Source: Chloroflexota bacterium | Lineage (GTDB): Bacteria > Chloroflexota > UBA11872 | DNA: 64,000 bases | Assembly: GCA_022825895.1 (NCBI GenBank) | Contig: JAJDVX010000029.1 | Span: 1-64,000, forward strand | Direction: 5' to 3' | Shown: positions 49,576 through 56,752 of the stretch, piece by piece | Position numbering within the stretch: the stretch's first letter is position 1 | Layout: every line of letters starts with the position of its first letter | Notes under the pieces: generated by a model | Told to the model about the DNA's origin: nothing | Seen by the model: only the letters and a program-made list of their open reading frames with translations | Database searches by the model: none | Program-made: the position numbers and the translations under genes

Positions 49576-49760
49576 TCAGGCACGTTCCGGTCAACTCCCC
49601 CTGAACCACCGCGACCACCCGTCCCACATGAGGGGTGACCTGGGGATGACATGGGGGCACACGGGGGCATGTGGGGGCAATGGCCGCTGTTGGCGATGCA
49701 ACGTCACCGTCAGCCAGCCGGGCGAGGCCTGAATAGTCGGATCAGGGTCCCTTCGCAGGG

Positions 49761-49778
49761 TGTACGGTATATCGTACA
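49761..49778. promoter_or_regulatory. Operator palindrome of a toxin-antitoxin promoter
   Basis: TGTACG GTATAT CGTACA is a perfect 6-bp inverted repeat around a 6-bp AT-rich spacer. It lies 9 bp before the ATG of the toxin remnant at 49787 and overlaps a TATAT -10-like element, as expected for autorepression by the XRE antitoxin. Confidence 0.6.
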
Positions 49779-49786
49779 GTGCGGCC

Positions 49787-49864
49787 ATGGTCACAATCCT
49801 GCGGAGCGTGGCGTTTGACCGATGGCTGAGAAGTATCGAAAGTTCGATGCATCGGACTACATAA
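49787..49864 (+). pseudogene. Truncated RelE/HigB-like toxin remnant
   Basis: The 25-codon frame MVTILRSVAFDRWLRSIESS resembles the first residues of the DUF891/RelE-type toxin that normally precedes this antitoxin class (short helix with an F-x-RWL motif). It stops at TAA 49862-49864 inside the antitoxin gene, so ~75 residues of toxin are gone. Confidence 0.5.
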
Positions 49865-50178
49865 AGACCGCCGAGGATGCGCAAGGGCTTCTCCGAGCGG
49901 CGACGGAGGAAGATGTCGGGGACGGCGTCGTGATTCGTGCTGCCCTCAGGCACGTCGCTCGAACCCACAACATGAGCGCGCTCGCTCGTGACACCGGGCT
50001 AAACCGGGGCAATCTCTACGAGGCGCTCTCTGAAGACGGCAACCCCACCCTCGCAACCCTGCTCAAGATCACCCGCGCCCTGGGCCTAAGGCTGCGTCTC
50101 GAGCCTGTCCAGAATTCCGCTAAAGCCGGGCAACCGTCCAAGCCGCCCAATCTCACGGCCGAGTCCACGGAAACCTAA
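49822..50178 (+). CDS. Addiction-module antidote protein (COG3636, XRE-type)
   Basis: A 118-residue antitoxin. KFDASDYIKTAEDAQGLLRAA, then VVIRAALRHVARTHNMSALARDTGLNRGNLYEALSEDGNPTLATLLKITRALG is the typical HTH of the antidote family, with a C-terminal extension of ~20 residues. Its usual RelE-like toxin partner upstream is reduced to 25 codons, leaving an orphan antitoxin. Confidence 0.82.
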   Translation: MAEKYRKFDASDYIKTAEDAQGLLRAATEEDVGDGVVIRAALRHVARTHNMSALARDTGLNRGNLYEALSEDGNPTLATLLKITRALGLRLRLEPVQNSAKAGQPSKPPNLTAESTET

Positions 50179-50189
50179 CCTCGCCCACC

Positions 50190-50365
50190 TCCATCGCCAG
50201 CGGCTCCCCAAACAGCGACGCTCGCAACGACGCCTCCGTCGCCACCACCTCATGCGTCAACTTTCCGTACGCCGCCAGGTCCCAAATCAACCCCATCAAC
50301 CGCGGCACGTCCTCCTCCGCAGCTGGCCGTATCGTGAACCCGGAATCTTCCGGCACTGCCTTCAC
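50190..50365 (-). pseudogene. N-terminal fragment of a GNAT acetyltransferase gene
   Basis: VPEDSGFTIRPAAEEDVPRLMG and WDLAAYGKLTHEVVATEASLRASLFGEP match the first ~55 residues of the GNAT at 39935-40468 almost position by position. The remainder is missing. The upstream sequence is also alike (TTCCGGCACTG... and TCGCCACTCTAC), so a segment of DNA including the promoter region was copied. Confidence 0.65.
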
Positions 50366-50399
50366 CGTCCGTGTGTCCCTTCAGAGCTCCGCAGCCTCG

Positions 50400-50715
50400 C
50401 CACTCTACTCTTCGTCCACCGAACTTGACGGTGGACAGAATCGAGCCGTTTAGCACCATCTTCTCGGCGTCTCTCTCCCGTATTGATCTGTCGTCGGGCA
50501 TCGGAATCGTTTAGCGAACCGCAGCGTTATCGGCATGACGACGATCTCGTCCAGGAAAGCTCTCGATGAAGGCTCTGCGCTCCGTTAGCTCACTCTCGTT
50601 CAGGAACATGCTCAGGTCCAGGGCGTAGGCCGTGATGGTCTCCAGGTCGTCCAGGACCTCCCTGCGCTGCGACGGCAACGACCTCGCCGCCACCGATGCC
50701 TCAAGCCTCTCCTAC
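50400..50715 (-). pseudogene. Serine-recombinase C-terminal remnant
   Basis: ARSLPSQRREVLDDLETITAYALDLSMFLNESELTERRAFIESF, preceded in the same frame by ERLEASVA and an in-frame TAG, fits the C-terminal end of a large serine recombinase. After a frame change at about 50550 PMPDDRSIRERDAEKMVLNGSILSTVKFG continues the same family. The catalytic domain is absent. It fills the 50366-50847 gap. Confidence 0.5.
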
Positions 50716-50847
50716 CGTTCCCGGTGCTCGCGTCTCCTGGGGTCGAATTCGTCGATTTCCAGGTCGGCAGTGTCCGTCAGGTCGTAGAGCCGCCCCTCTT
50801 CCCCGCCCCACACTAGAAAGCGCGACCTTCTTTCGTGGATGCGCAGA

Positions 50848-53163
50848 CTAGGTCGCAAGGTATGGGACCGCGTCGTTTGTCTGCACACCTACAACCGAGC
50901 CGCCTGCTTCCTCAACCGCATCACTCACAATTTGGATGACCTGATCTAGGAACTCTTGCGCCGTTTGGTCCAACACCGACGTGACAGAGGGCGCCGCCTC
51001 GTGATAAATGCCGGACATCTCCTTAGCCCTTTCGCGGCTGGAGCCGATGCCGCTATACGCATAGGCGCTTTGCCACTCCCTAGAGTGAGAAGCAATAAGG
51101 CGTTGCCGAGACAATAGGTGAATGCCAATAAACACTTTCTGCCGTATCTCGTCGATGGCAGCCTGCCGTTCATCCTCGTTTGCTGGTTCCCTGGTCCATT
51201 CAGAGGGATTGTCCAGCCAGAGTGATATGCTTGCTTGCAGTTGTCGAACAAAGTCGGCTACTGGACGCAGCCCGTCGTATTCATCATCCCAACGGCTGGC
51301 TATGCGCCGACACAGTGCCTTCACCCGCCCCCAATGCTCCTTTCGGATACCATCGTGATAGTTGAGGCCGAGTCGGGCCAGCCATGGATTCTTGAAACCG
51401 TCTGCGGCGTCCCGGAGAGCGAGTTCCAGCTTGGCAATGTTGTAGGAAGGAGCCAGGTCCGGCACCTCGACCGGGTCGGCTGACTGTCGCATCCGCTCCA
51501 TCAACTCCCTCATGGTCTTGACAAAGCCGACCCGAATCTTCCCGGTCGGTCTGTCTAAGTCGCCCAAGTAGAAGTCTCCGCTCTCCAACCGCTTTTCCAG
51601 TATCTCGGCCACAGGTGCGCCCAGGGACTCGCGCAAGCTGCCAATTGCGTTGCCAATAGAGGCCCGAACATGGCTCCGCCTCTTGGCATAGCTACCAAGG
51701 TTGTCTCCCTTCACTTGGTCAAAGTGGGTGAAGGCGATTGCGAGTTTGTGCCCGTGGCCGCTACTGCCTACTGACCGCAGCAGTTCCAAAGCGGCGGCCT
51801 GCAAGGGCGACTGGGAAGTATCAACCAGCAGGATCATATCCACTTCGGTGAATTTCTCGGTCACCTTCGTGGACACGCTTGAAGCCTCCTTCGCTGAGTG
51901 GCCCAACCCCTCACCGTCTAGCAGTACCAACTGACGGCGGTTGTCCTGCGATTCGATTGCGGCTGGCTGGAATGGGCCACGCACGCGAATTCCGTCTACC
52001 AACGGTGTCAGTAATCTCCCAAACTGCTGGTCGTGGTTACTGCTAAACCAACGGACTTGCCGGAGGAACTCGTCCCGGTCTTCTTCTTCATAGCGCCAGA
52101 TCGTAGGCCAACCAGTTACGCTGCATTCGAAGTCACCTGCCTCCGTCAAGTCGAAGCGATCTGTGAGAACATCCATGATGTCCAGGGACAGTTGACCAAA
52201 GTCCTGATCCTCATAGAGCGCGTTGTTGAAGTACTCAAGCCAATCCTGTCGCTGGTTTGCGTTCTTCAAGCCCAGAAAACCACCATGCTCCTTCGCCACT
52301 TTGTCGCCCACGGCCGTAGCGATTGCCCTGATGCGGTGCACGTACCGACTCAGCCGGTCATTGTTCGCGGCGATTTCTATGCCGCCAACAGTTTCATCAT
52401 CGGGCAAGGACTCGTCTTCATACGCTTCGTCAGGTTCTTCGAAGTCCATGTCGTACTCATCGTCTATCGAAAATCCTGGCTGTGCTTGTTTCCAATTGCC
52501 GAGTGGGTATGAGAGCCGGAATCGCTGTTCCCTGTGCTCAAGAAGAGCTTCGGCAATGCGCGTATCATCGTGCCCGCGGATAACACTCTCACAGGCCGCT
52601 TCTAGGCATTCGTCAACGGCACAGCGAACCTCATGCTCAGTCATGAATGTTATGGCTGCCCTAAACGGTCCTGGGCCAATGATGATCTCAATGTCGGCCG
52701 TAGTAGTCTTAGCGGTTGACGTAGAAGGAAAGCGGTCACGCTTATGGTCAGAGCCAATAAGGTGGCGAAGTAGGGTGGTCTTGCCAGCTCCTGTCACGCC
52801 GACCAACATCACACGGGCATACCCCTCCCCAGGCGTCGGCAGGCGCAGAACTTCCTCTCGCAAATCCTTGGACCGGACCTTCCCAACTTCGATGCCGTCG
52901 AAGAATGCCGCGACGATGACGCCCGCGTACCGTTGTTCCGCTTCAGGGCGTCGGTCCAGGCTCCACCAAGATGGGTCGGAGAGTAGTGCGTCGAGCTGGT
53001 CAACTAGGCGGTCCGCTTCGGCATCGTCTGCCGTGCCAAGCCCTCGACGTACCTTCAGGCCATATTTGCCACGAGCGTCAGTTCGGCGCGGATGGTTGAA
53101 CGTCACACTCCAGCCGGGACGGTTGGAGCGCGTCTTGCTGGCCTTGTAGATTGTGGCTTTCAT
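50848..53163 (-). CDS. Large P-loop GTPase-like protein with integrase-type N-terminus
   Basis: A 771-residue protein from ATG 53163 (GGGGAAGG 4 nt upstream). Residues 1-90 resemble the arm-DNA-binding domain of tyrosine recombinases (GWSVTFNHPRRTDARG and the RRGLGTADDAEADRLVDQLDALLSDP helix). A G1/Walker A loop GVTGAGKTT is at 122-130, a G3-like DGEG at 416-419, and a G4-like THFD at 479-482, so it is a TRAFAC-like GTPase with a ~290-residue insertion that contains an acidic stretch (DEYDMDFEEPDEAYED). The last ~250 residues are helical. I know no named family with this layout; a defence or mobile-element role is inference from position beside a tRNA. Confidence 0.75.
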   Translation of the reverse strand: MKATIYKASKTRSNRPGWSVTFNHPRRTDARGKYGLKVRRGLGTADDAEADRLVDQLDALLSDPSWWSLDRRPEAEQRYAGVIVAAFFDGIEVGKVRSKDLREEVLRLPTPGEGYARVMLVGVTGAGKTTLLRHLIGSDHKRDRFPSTSTAKTTTADIEIIIGPGPFRAAITFMTEHEVRCAVDECLEAACESVIRGHDDTRIAEALLEHREQRFRLSYPLGNWKQAQPGFSIDDEYDMDFEEPDEAYEDESLPDDETVGGIEIAANNDRLSRYVHRIRAIATAVGDKVAKEHGGFLGLKNANQRQDWLEYFNNALYEDQDFGQLSLDIMDVLTDRFDLTEAGDFECSVTGWPTIWRYEEEDRDEFLRQVRWFSSNHDQQFGRLLTPLVDGIRVRGPFQPAAIESQDNRRQLVLLDGEGLGHSAKEASSVSTKVTEKFTEVDMILLVDTSQSPLQAAALELLRSVGSSGHGHKLAIAFTHFDQVKGDNLGSYAKRRSHVRASIGNAIGSLRESLGAPVAEILEKRLESGDFYLGDLDRPTGKIRVGFVKTMRELMERMRQSADPVEVPDLAPSYNIAKLELALRDAADGFKNPWLARLGLNYHDGIRKEHWGRVKALCRRIASRWDDEYDGLRPVADFVRQLQASISLWLDNPSEWTREPANEDERQAAIDEIRQKVFIGIHLLSRQRLIASHSREWQSAYAYSGIGSSRERAKEMSGIYHEAAPSVTSVLDQTAQEFLDQVIQIVSDAVEEAGGSVVGVQTNDAVPYLAT

Positions 53164-53328
53164 TGACCTTCCCCGTGTTGTTCTGCGTTGTACGCGCTGC
53201 CATATTACATCCCGACTCTGGTGTGTCAAGCTCTCTGGGAACAACGCGGAACAACTCTTCAGTCCGGGGGCTCGCAGATACTTGCGGTGAGCTGCCCGGG
53301 GGGACACCTGGGCCTAATGTCAGTCTCG

Positions 53329-53401
53329 GGGTCCTTAGCTCAGTTTGAAGAGCGCCTCAATGGCATTGAGGAGGTCGTCGGTTCGAGTCCGACTGAGTCC
53401 A
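53329..53401 (+). tRNA. tRNA-Ala(GGC), imperfect
   Basis: D arm GCTC/GAGC, anticodon arm CCTCA ATGGCAT TGAGG (anticodon GGC), variable AGGTC and T arm GTCGG TTCGAGT CCGAC are all good. The acceptor GGGTCCT pairs with TGAGTCC only with two wobbles and two mismatches, and the D-loop lacks GG. It may be a functional but weak tRNA or a damaged copy. It abuts the GTPase gene on one side and the decayed tRNA copy B on the other. Confidence 0.5.
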
Positions 53402-53470
53402 CCCAATAGGATTCGAACCCAAGACCTCCGCAAATCAAGTGCGGCGCCCTTTCACCTGAGCTTCTCTTCA
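53399..53470 (-). tRNA. Decayed tRNA-Ala-like sequence (copy B)
   Basis: GGGCGCCGCACTTGATTTGCGGAGGTC and TTGGGTTCGAATCC recall the intact tRNA-Ala(CGC) but the anticodon loop is CTTGATT, the T stem does not pair (TTGGG with CCTAT) and the acceptor is missing. It is head-to-head with the tRNA at 53329, sharing the 3' ends. Confidence 0.4.
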
Positions 53471-53527
53471 CCCGCAGCCGCTGATTGTGTCGACGTAAGG
53501 CCGCCACCGCTGCGTTCGACTGACTCC

Positions 53528-53731
53528 CTAGACCTCGATCAACTCGTACGCCTGCGGAGCCGGAACTGGCTGCCCGTCCTCTTCGAGCGTCTCGACGTAT
53601 AGCTCGATGGCCTCTCGGATCAGCGCACACACCTCCGCCTTGGTTTCGCCAACCGCCACGCAGCCCGGCAAATCAGGCACGTGCGCCCCATAGCTCATGG
53701 GGCCTCGCTCAATCACGACGGCGTACTTCAT
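53528..53731 (-). CDS. hicB: HicB-like antitoxin
   Basis: A 67-residue protein from ATG 53731. MKYAVVIERGPMSYGAHVPDLPGCVAVGETKAEVCALIREAIELYVE is the partial RNase H-fold HicB domain; the DLPGCVAVGET piece is very typical. It neutralises HicA. An inactive copy is at 42955-43158. The longer frame upstream overlaps hicA and is not used. Confidence 0.85.
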   Translation of the reverse strand: MKYAVVIERGPMSYGAHVPDLPGCVAVGETKAEVCALIREAIELYVETLEEDGQPVPAPQAYELIEV

Positions 53732-53739
53732 TGCGCCAC

Positions 53740-53928
53740 TCACTTCAGGCCGCTCTGCTTCAGGATACTGTTCCATGTCCCCTTCGGGATAAAGAAGCTT
53801 GGTTTGCCGGCCACAACGACGATCCCTGGCTTCTCCGGATGCTTGTAGATGCGGTGACTCCCTCGAGTTCGTGACTGTCGCCACCCGTCTCGTTCCAGGA
53901 GCCGGATAGCCTCTCGAACCGTTGGCAC
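53740..53928 (-). CDS. hicA: HicA-like mRNA interferase toxin
   Basis: A 62-residue dsRBD-like toxin: VREAIRLLERDGWRQSRTRGSHRIYKHPEKPGIVVVAG includes the catalytic His in RGSHRIY, then IPKGTWNSILKQSGL. It is 8 bp upstream of hicB on the same strand, in the usual toxin-first order. Probably an intact toxin-antitoxin pair. Confidence 0.87.
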   Translation of the reverse strand: MPTVREAIRLLERDGWRQSRTRGSHRIYKHPEKPGIVVVAGKPSFFIPKGTWNSILKQSGLK

Positions 53929-54079
53929 ACTACCCCTCCGGTCCGCCCCTTGCTATGGCCAAACCTGCGCGATGTGAGCCTGGGCACTGCTTGTGTGACC
54001 GCAATCGGCAGTCGCATCAAAGCCCGAATGCCTGACCTCACCCGCGAGTTGCTCCGCGCATCGCGGTCGCCAAACCTGG

Positions 54080-54152
54080 TGGACCGAATGGGATTCGAAC
54101 CCACGACCTCCGCAATGCGAGTGCGGCGCTCTTCCGACTGAGCTATCGGCCC
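54080..54152 (-). tRNA. tRNA-Ala(CGC)
   Basis: All arms pair: acceptor GGGCCGA/TCGGTCC, D arm AGCTCAGTCGGAAGAGC, anticodon arm CCGCA CTCGCAT TGCGG (anticodon CGC), T arm GTGGG TTCGAAT CCCAT. CC follows the discriminator A. It is the best-preserved of five related copies in 42.8-54.2 kb and marks the right side of the mosaic island. Confidence 0.85.
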
Positions 54153-54159
54153 TCGTCTT

Positions 54160-54330
54160 TGCCTACCCTTGATCCCCGCAACTGCTACTAGCCCCTACCA
54201 GCCTCGCCTCTCGCCCGCTCCCTCCGGTCTCCTCTCCGCTCTTTCCGCTCTCACTCCTTACCACTCTCAACTCACTCCTTCCTAGTCCCCTCTCACTTCT
54301 CTCCCCTCTCCCCTCTCACCTTCCGCCACA
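54160..54330. repeat. Pyrimidine-rich intergenic stretch with a shared 17-mer
   Basis: The plus strand is almost purely C and T for ~170 bp. It contains CTCAACTCACTCCTTCC at 54266-54282; nearly the same word is at 39934-39950 (CTCAGCTCACTCCTTCC) and 55310-55326. No gene is seen. It separates the tRNA from the rpmA-rplU operon. Confidence 0.4.
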
Positions 54331-54421
54331 GGTGAGGGTGGCTGCCGGCCTAAGCACCCAGGCTCACGTCAAGCAGCCCAACCGCCCCGATTCCGCCAAC
54401 CGAATCCAGATCCAGAGAAGC

Positions 54422-54676
54422 CTAAGCCGCCGTAGCTACCCTCACGCGCTTCCGCCCCCGAACCTGCTCAAACACCAGCGTTCCGTCCGCCAGCGCGAAC
54501 AGCGTGTGATCCCGGCCCACGCCCACGTGAGCCCCTGGGAGCAACTTCGTCCCGCGCTGCCGCGCGATGATCTGCCCCGTGCGGATCGCCTCGCCCGCGA
54601 ACTTCTTCACGCCCAGCATCTTCGGATTGCTGTCGCGACCGTTCCGGCTGCTGCCCAGGCCCTTCTTGTGCGCCAT
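54422..54676 (-). CDS. rpmA: 50S ribosomal protein L27
   Basis: An 84-residue L27: [26 protein letters not shown], then [29 protein letters not shown], as in the family. It binds near the peptidyl-transferase centre. The start is not extended, so no N-terminal cleavage as in Firmicutes is expected. It is downstream of rplU by 32 bp, the usual operon order. Confidence 0.96.
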   Translation of the reverse strand: MAHKKGLGSSRNGRDSNPKMLGVKKFAGEAIRTGQIIARQRGTKLLPGAHVGVGRDHTLFALADGTLVFEQVRGRKRVRVATAA

Positions 54677-54708
54677 TGCTCGTTGTCCTTCCGCGTTGTC
54701 TGCTGAAC

Positions 54709-55032
54709 CTACGCCGCCTGCGCGCTGATCGACTCGATCCGCACGCGCGTCAATTCCTGGCGGTGACCCATCCGGCGTCGCCGGCGCTTACTTGCCTGGT
54801 ACGTAAAGATCCGGATCTTCGGCCCGCGCACATGCGCCAGCACGCTCGCCTCGATCGACGCCCCGTCCACCGTCGGCTGCCCGACCTGAACGCCGTCGTC
54901 GTCGCTCACCAGCAACACATCGTCAAACGTCAGCGACCCTGACGCCTCGGCATCCAGCCGATCCACCTCGATCACGTCGCCCGGCGACACGCGGTACTGC
55001 TTGCCCCCGGACGCAAAAATCGCGTAACCCAT
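54709..55032 (-). CDS. rplU: 50S ribosomal protein L21
   Basis: A 107-residue L21: [25 protein letters not shown] at the N-terminus and [31 protein letters not shown] at the C-terminus, the L21 signature. It binds 23S rRNA and is co-transcribed with rpmA. The 55033-55489 stretch upstream holds only a hairpin, a pyrimidine run and the start region of the next gene. Confidence 0.96.
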   Translation of the reverse strand: MGYAIFASGGKQYRVSPGDVIEVDRLDAEASGSLTFDDVLLVSDDDGVQVGQPTVDGASIEASVLAHVRGPKIRIFTYQASKRRRRRMGHRQELTRVRIESISAQAA

Positions 55033-55175
55033 AACGATCCCGCCGCTGGTTCTAGCTCAAGAAAATCCCGGCGTCCCAACCGCGCGCCAGTGCCTCGGCA
55101 CGCCACGCCATCAACCCACCCATCCTAGCAAAAGCCAGCTCCCCCCTCCGCCATCCCGGGGTCCCAATCTCACGT

Positions 55176-55200
55176 AGAGGCCGGTTTGTAACCGGCCTCT
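55176..55200. other. Perfect 11-bp hairpin upstream of rplU
   Basis: AGAGGCCGGTT at 55176-55186 pairs perfectly with AACCGGCCTCT at 55190-55200 around TGT. No T-tract follows on either strand. It lies ~145 bp before the rplU start, so it could be a leader or end-of-transcript structure, or a palindromic repeat. Confidence 0.45.
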
Positions 55201-55489
55201 TCCGGGCAACCACCCCCCCAGCTACACCCGCCACCCCGCCGCTCGGCCGCACCCAAATCATCCCTCGCACCCCAGCTTGACCAAATGCTCCCAACCACCC
55301 CCTCCACGTCTCAACTCACTCCTTCCCCGCGGCCAAGCCCTCCGCAAGCTGAATCCACACGACCCGAACGCCCCACTTTGACCAGACGTTCCCCCGCGCC
55401 TAGCATCGAGAGCCGGGGGCGGACGGCATCAGCGGCCCAGTCAAGGAGCCTGTGCCGCGCGCAAGAACAGCCTGCGCCCGGAGGACCCG

Positions 55490-55753
55490 ATGGACACGAC
55501 CGCATCGCTCGATGTTGGAACCTTTTTGACGGTCGCGGTGACCGGCGCGGCGGCCTTGGGCGGGCTGATCCTCGCGCTATTTGCCTGGCTTCGTTCCGAT
55601 ATTCGCGACCTCCGCCAGCGTCTCGATGGCTTCATCGACAGTCACGGACCAGCCCGGCCGGAGGCGAGCGAGGCGTCGGCACTTCGCGACATCGTGCGCG
55701 GAGTTCTGCGAGAAGAGTTGGCCAAATCCGCGCACACAACCGATCCGACCTGA
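55490..55753 (+). CDS. Small membrane-anchored coiled-coil protein (paralogue of the one at 27306)
   Basis: An 87-residue protein, ATG 55490 with GGAGGA 4 nt upstream. MDTTASLDVGTF, one hydrophobic helix (TGAAALGGLILALFAWL), then SDIRDLRQRLDGFID and LREELAKSA. The 27306-27560 protein has the same order of parts. Unknown function. Confidence 0.7.
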   Translation: MDTTASLDVGTFLTVAVTGAAALGGLILALFAWLRSDIRDLRQRLDGFIDSHGPARPEASEASALRDIVRGVLREELAKSAHTTDPT

Positions 55754-55877
55754 CGCTCCCCGCCTCCTCTTCCCCGTCCCGTCTCACTACTCGCCTGTCT
55801 CCCCTCCGGCAAGAAATCCCTCAACCCGCCTCCTCGTAATGATCAGAAGGAGACATCTTCACCCGAAGACCTCCCAA

Positions 55878-56282
55878 ATGCGCATCGCCCTGGCCATCAT
55901 TCTCATCGCCGCCATCGCGCTCGCCGTTGCATTCTGCTTGCAGCGCCAAAACGCCGTGACCGGAACCATCACCTTCGACGGCGACCCAACCATCCCCAGC
56001 GGCGCCGTCCTCACCGTCGAACTGCGAGACGTTTCTTACCAGGACGCCCCCTCCCCGCTCATCGCCTCTCAGACTATCCCGAACCCCGAGCGCTTCCCCA
56101 TCGACTTCGCCGTCCGCTACCAACCCGACGACATCGACCCCCGCGCCACCTACGGCCTCGGCATCCGCGTCACCCTCAACAACCGCCTCATCTACATCAA
56201 CGACACCGCCTTCGACGTCCTGACCCGAGGCAACCCCACCCACGGCCTCAACGTCTGGGTCATCGCCGTCGGCGACCCCTGA
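55878..56282 (+). CDS. YbaY-family (YscW-like) exported protein
   Basis: A ~134-residue protein, from ATG 55878 (or 55839). A membrane/signal segment MRIALAIILIAAIALAVAF is followed by the YbaY-like domain: VTGTITFDGDPTIPSGAVLTVELRDVS, SQTIPNPERFPIDFAVRY, and NDTAFDVLTRGNP. The family occurs as small lipoproteins or secreted chaperone-like domains. The Cys after the hydrophobic stretch (AFCL) may be a lipidation site. The gene stands alone. Confidence 0.7.
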   Translation: MRIALAIILIAAIALAVAFCLQRQNAVTGTITFDGDPTIPSGAVLTVELRDVSYQDAPSPLIASQTIPNPERFPIDFAVRYQPDDIDPRATYGLGIRVTLNNRLIYINDTAFDVLTRGNPTHGLNVWVIAVGDP

Positions 56283-56570
56283 CCAACCCTCGCCGCCGCT
56301 GCCGGACCGAGCAGGTGCAATATTCCCGCCCCCCCGACGTCGTCGATGAGGATCTTGCTGAGCCAGGGGAAAGGCAGCACGACAGCCACCAGGACGACGG
56401 TCGACACGACTGCCGCTTCCGGCCGGCGCCAATGGGGCCGTAACTAGCCGGCGGAGGAGCCAAACGTTGTTGGGCGATTGAACCGGCGCTGCGTCGCTCA
56501 AGAGACCCTTTGCATAACGACTCTCGTCTGCTCATGAGCGCCAGCTCGTGCTCCCTCTCCCCGTGGGAGA

Positions 56571-56689
56571 GGGTTGGGGTGAGGGTCTTCCGCGCAACCA
56601 ACCTTGGGTTATGCAACGGTCTCTTCTGGGGGAAAGGGTTGGGGTCAGAGTCTTCCGGGCAACCGCCCCTGGGTTGCGCAGAGGTCTCT
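56571..56689. repeat. Two tandem 54-bp copies of the palindromic intergenic repeat
   Basis: 56571-56624 and 56636-56689 are 54 bp each, about 81% identical by eye, both starting GGGTTGGGGT and ending GTCTCT, with an inverted pair GCAACC/GGGTTGC in the middle. An adjacent hairpin CTCTCCC-CGT-GGGAGAG lies at 56554-56570. A relative is at 27667. The 56283-56752 interval contains no gene. Confidence 0.55.
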
Positions 56690-56752
56690 CAGGGGCCTCC
56701 CGCAGTCGAGGGCGCCATCGCCGCCGCACGGCCGCATGCCGTGAACGCTCGC

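Noticed and set aside
53151..53409. Small plus-strand frames near the tRNA-Ala
   Set aside because: They overlap the tRNA and the GTPase promoter and have no protein character.
55581..55877. N-terminal extension of the YbaY-like gene
   Set aside because: Overlaps the small membrane protein in another frame and lacks a signal; the later ATG starts a proper signal segment.
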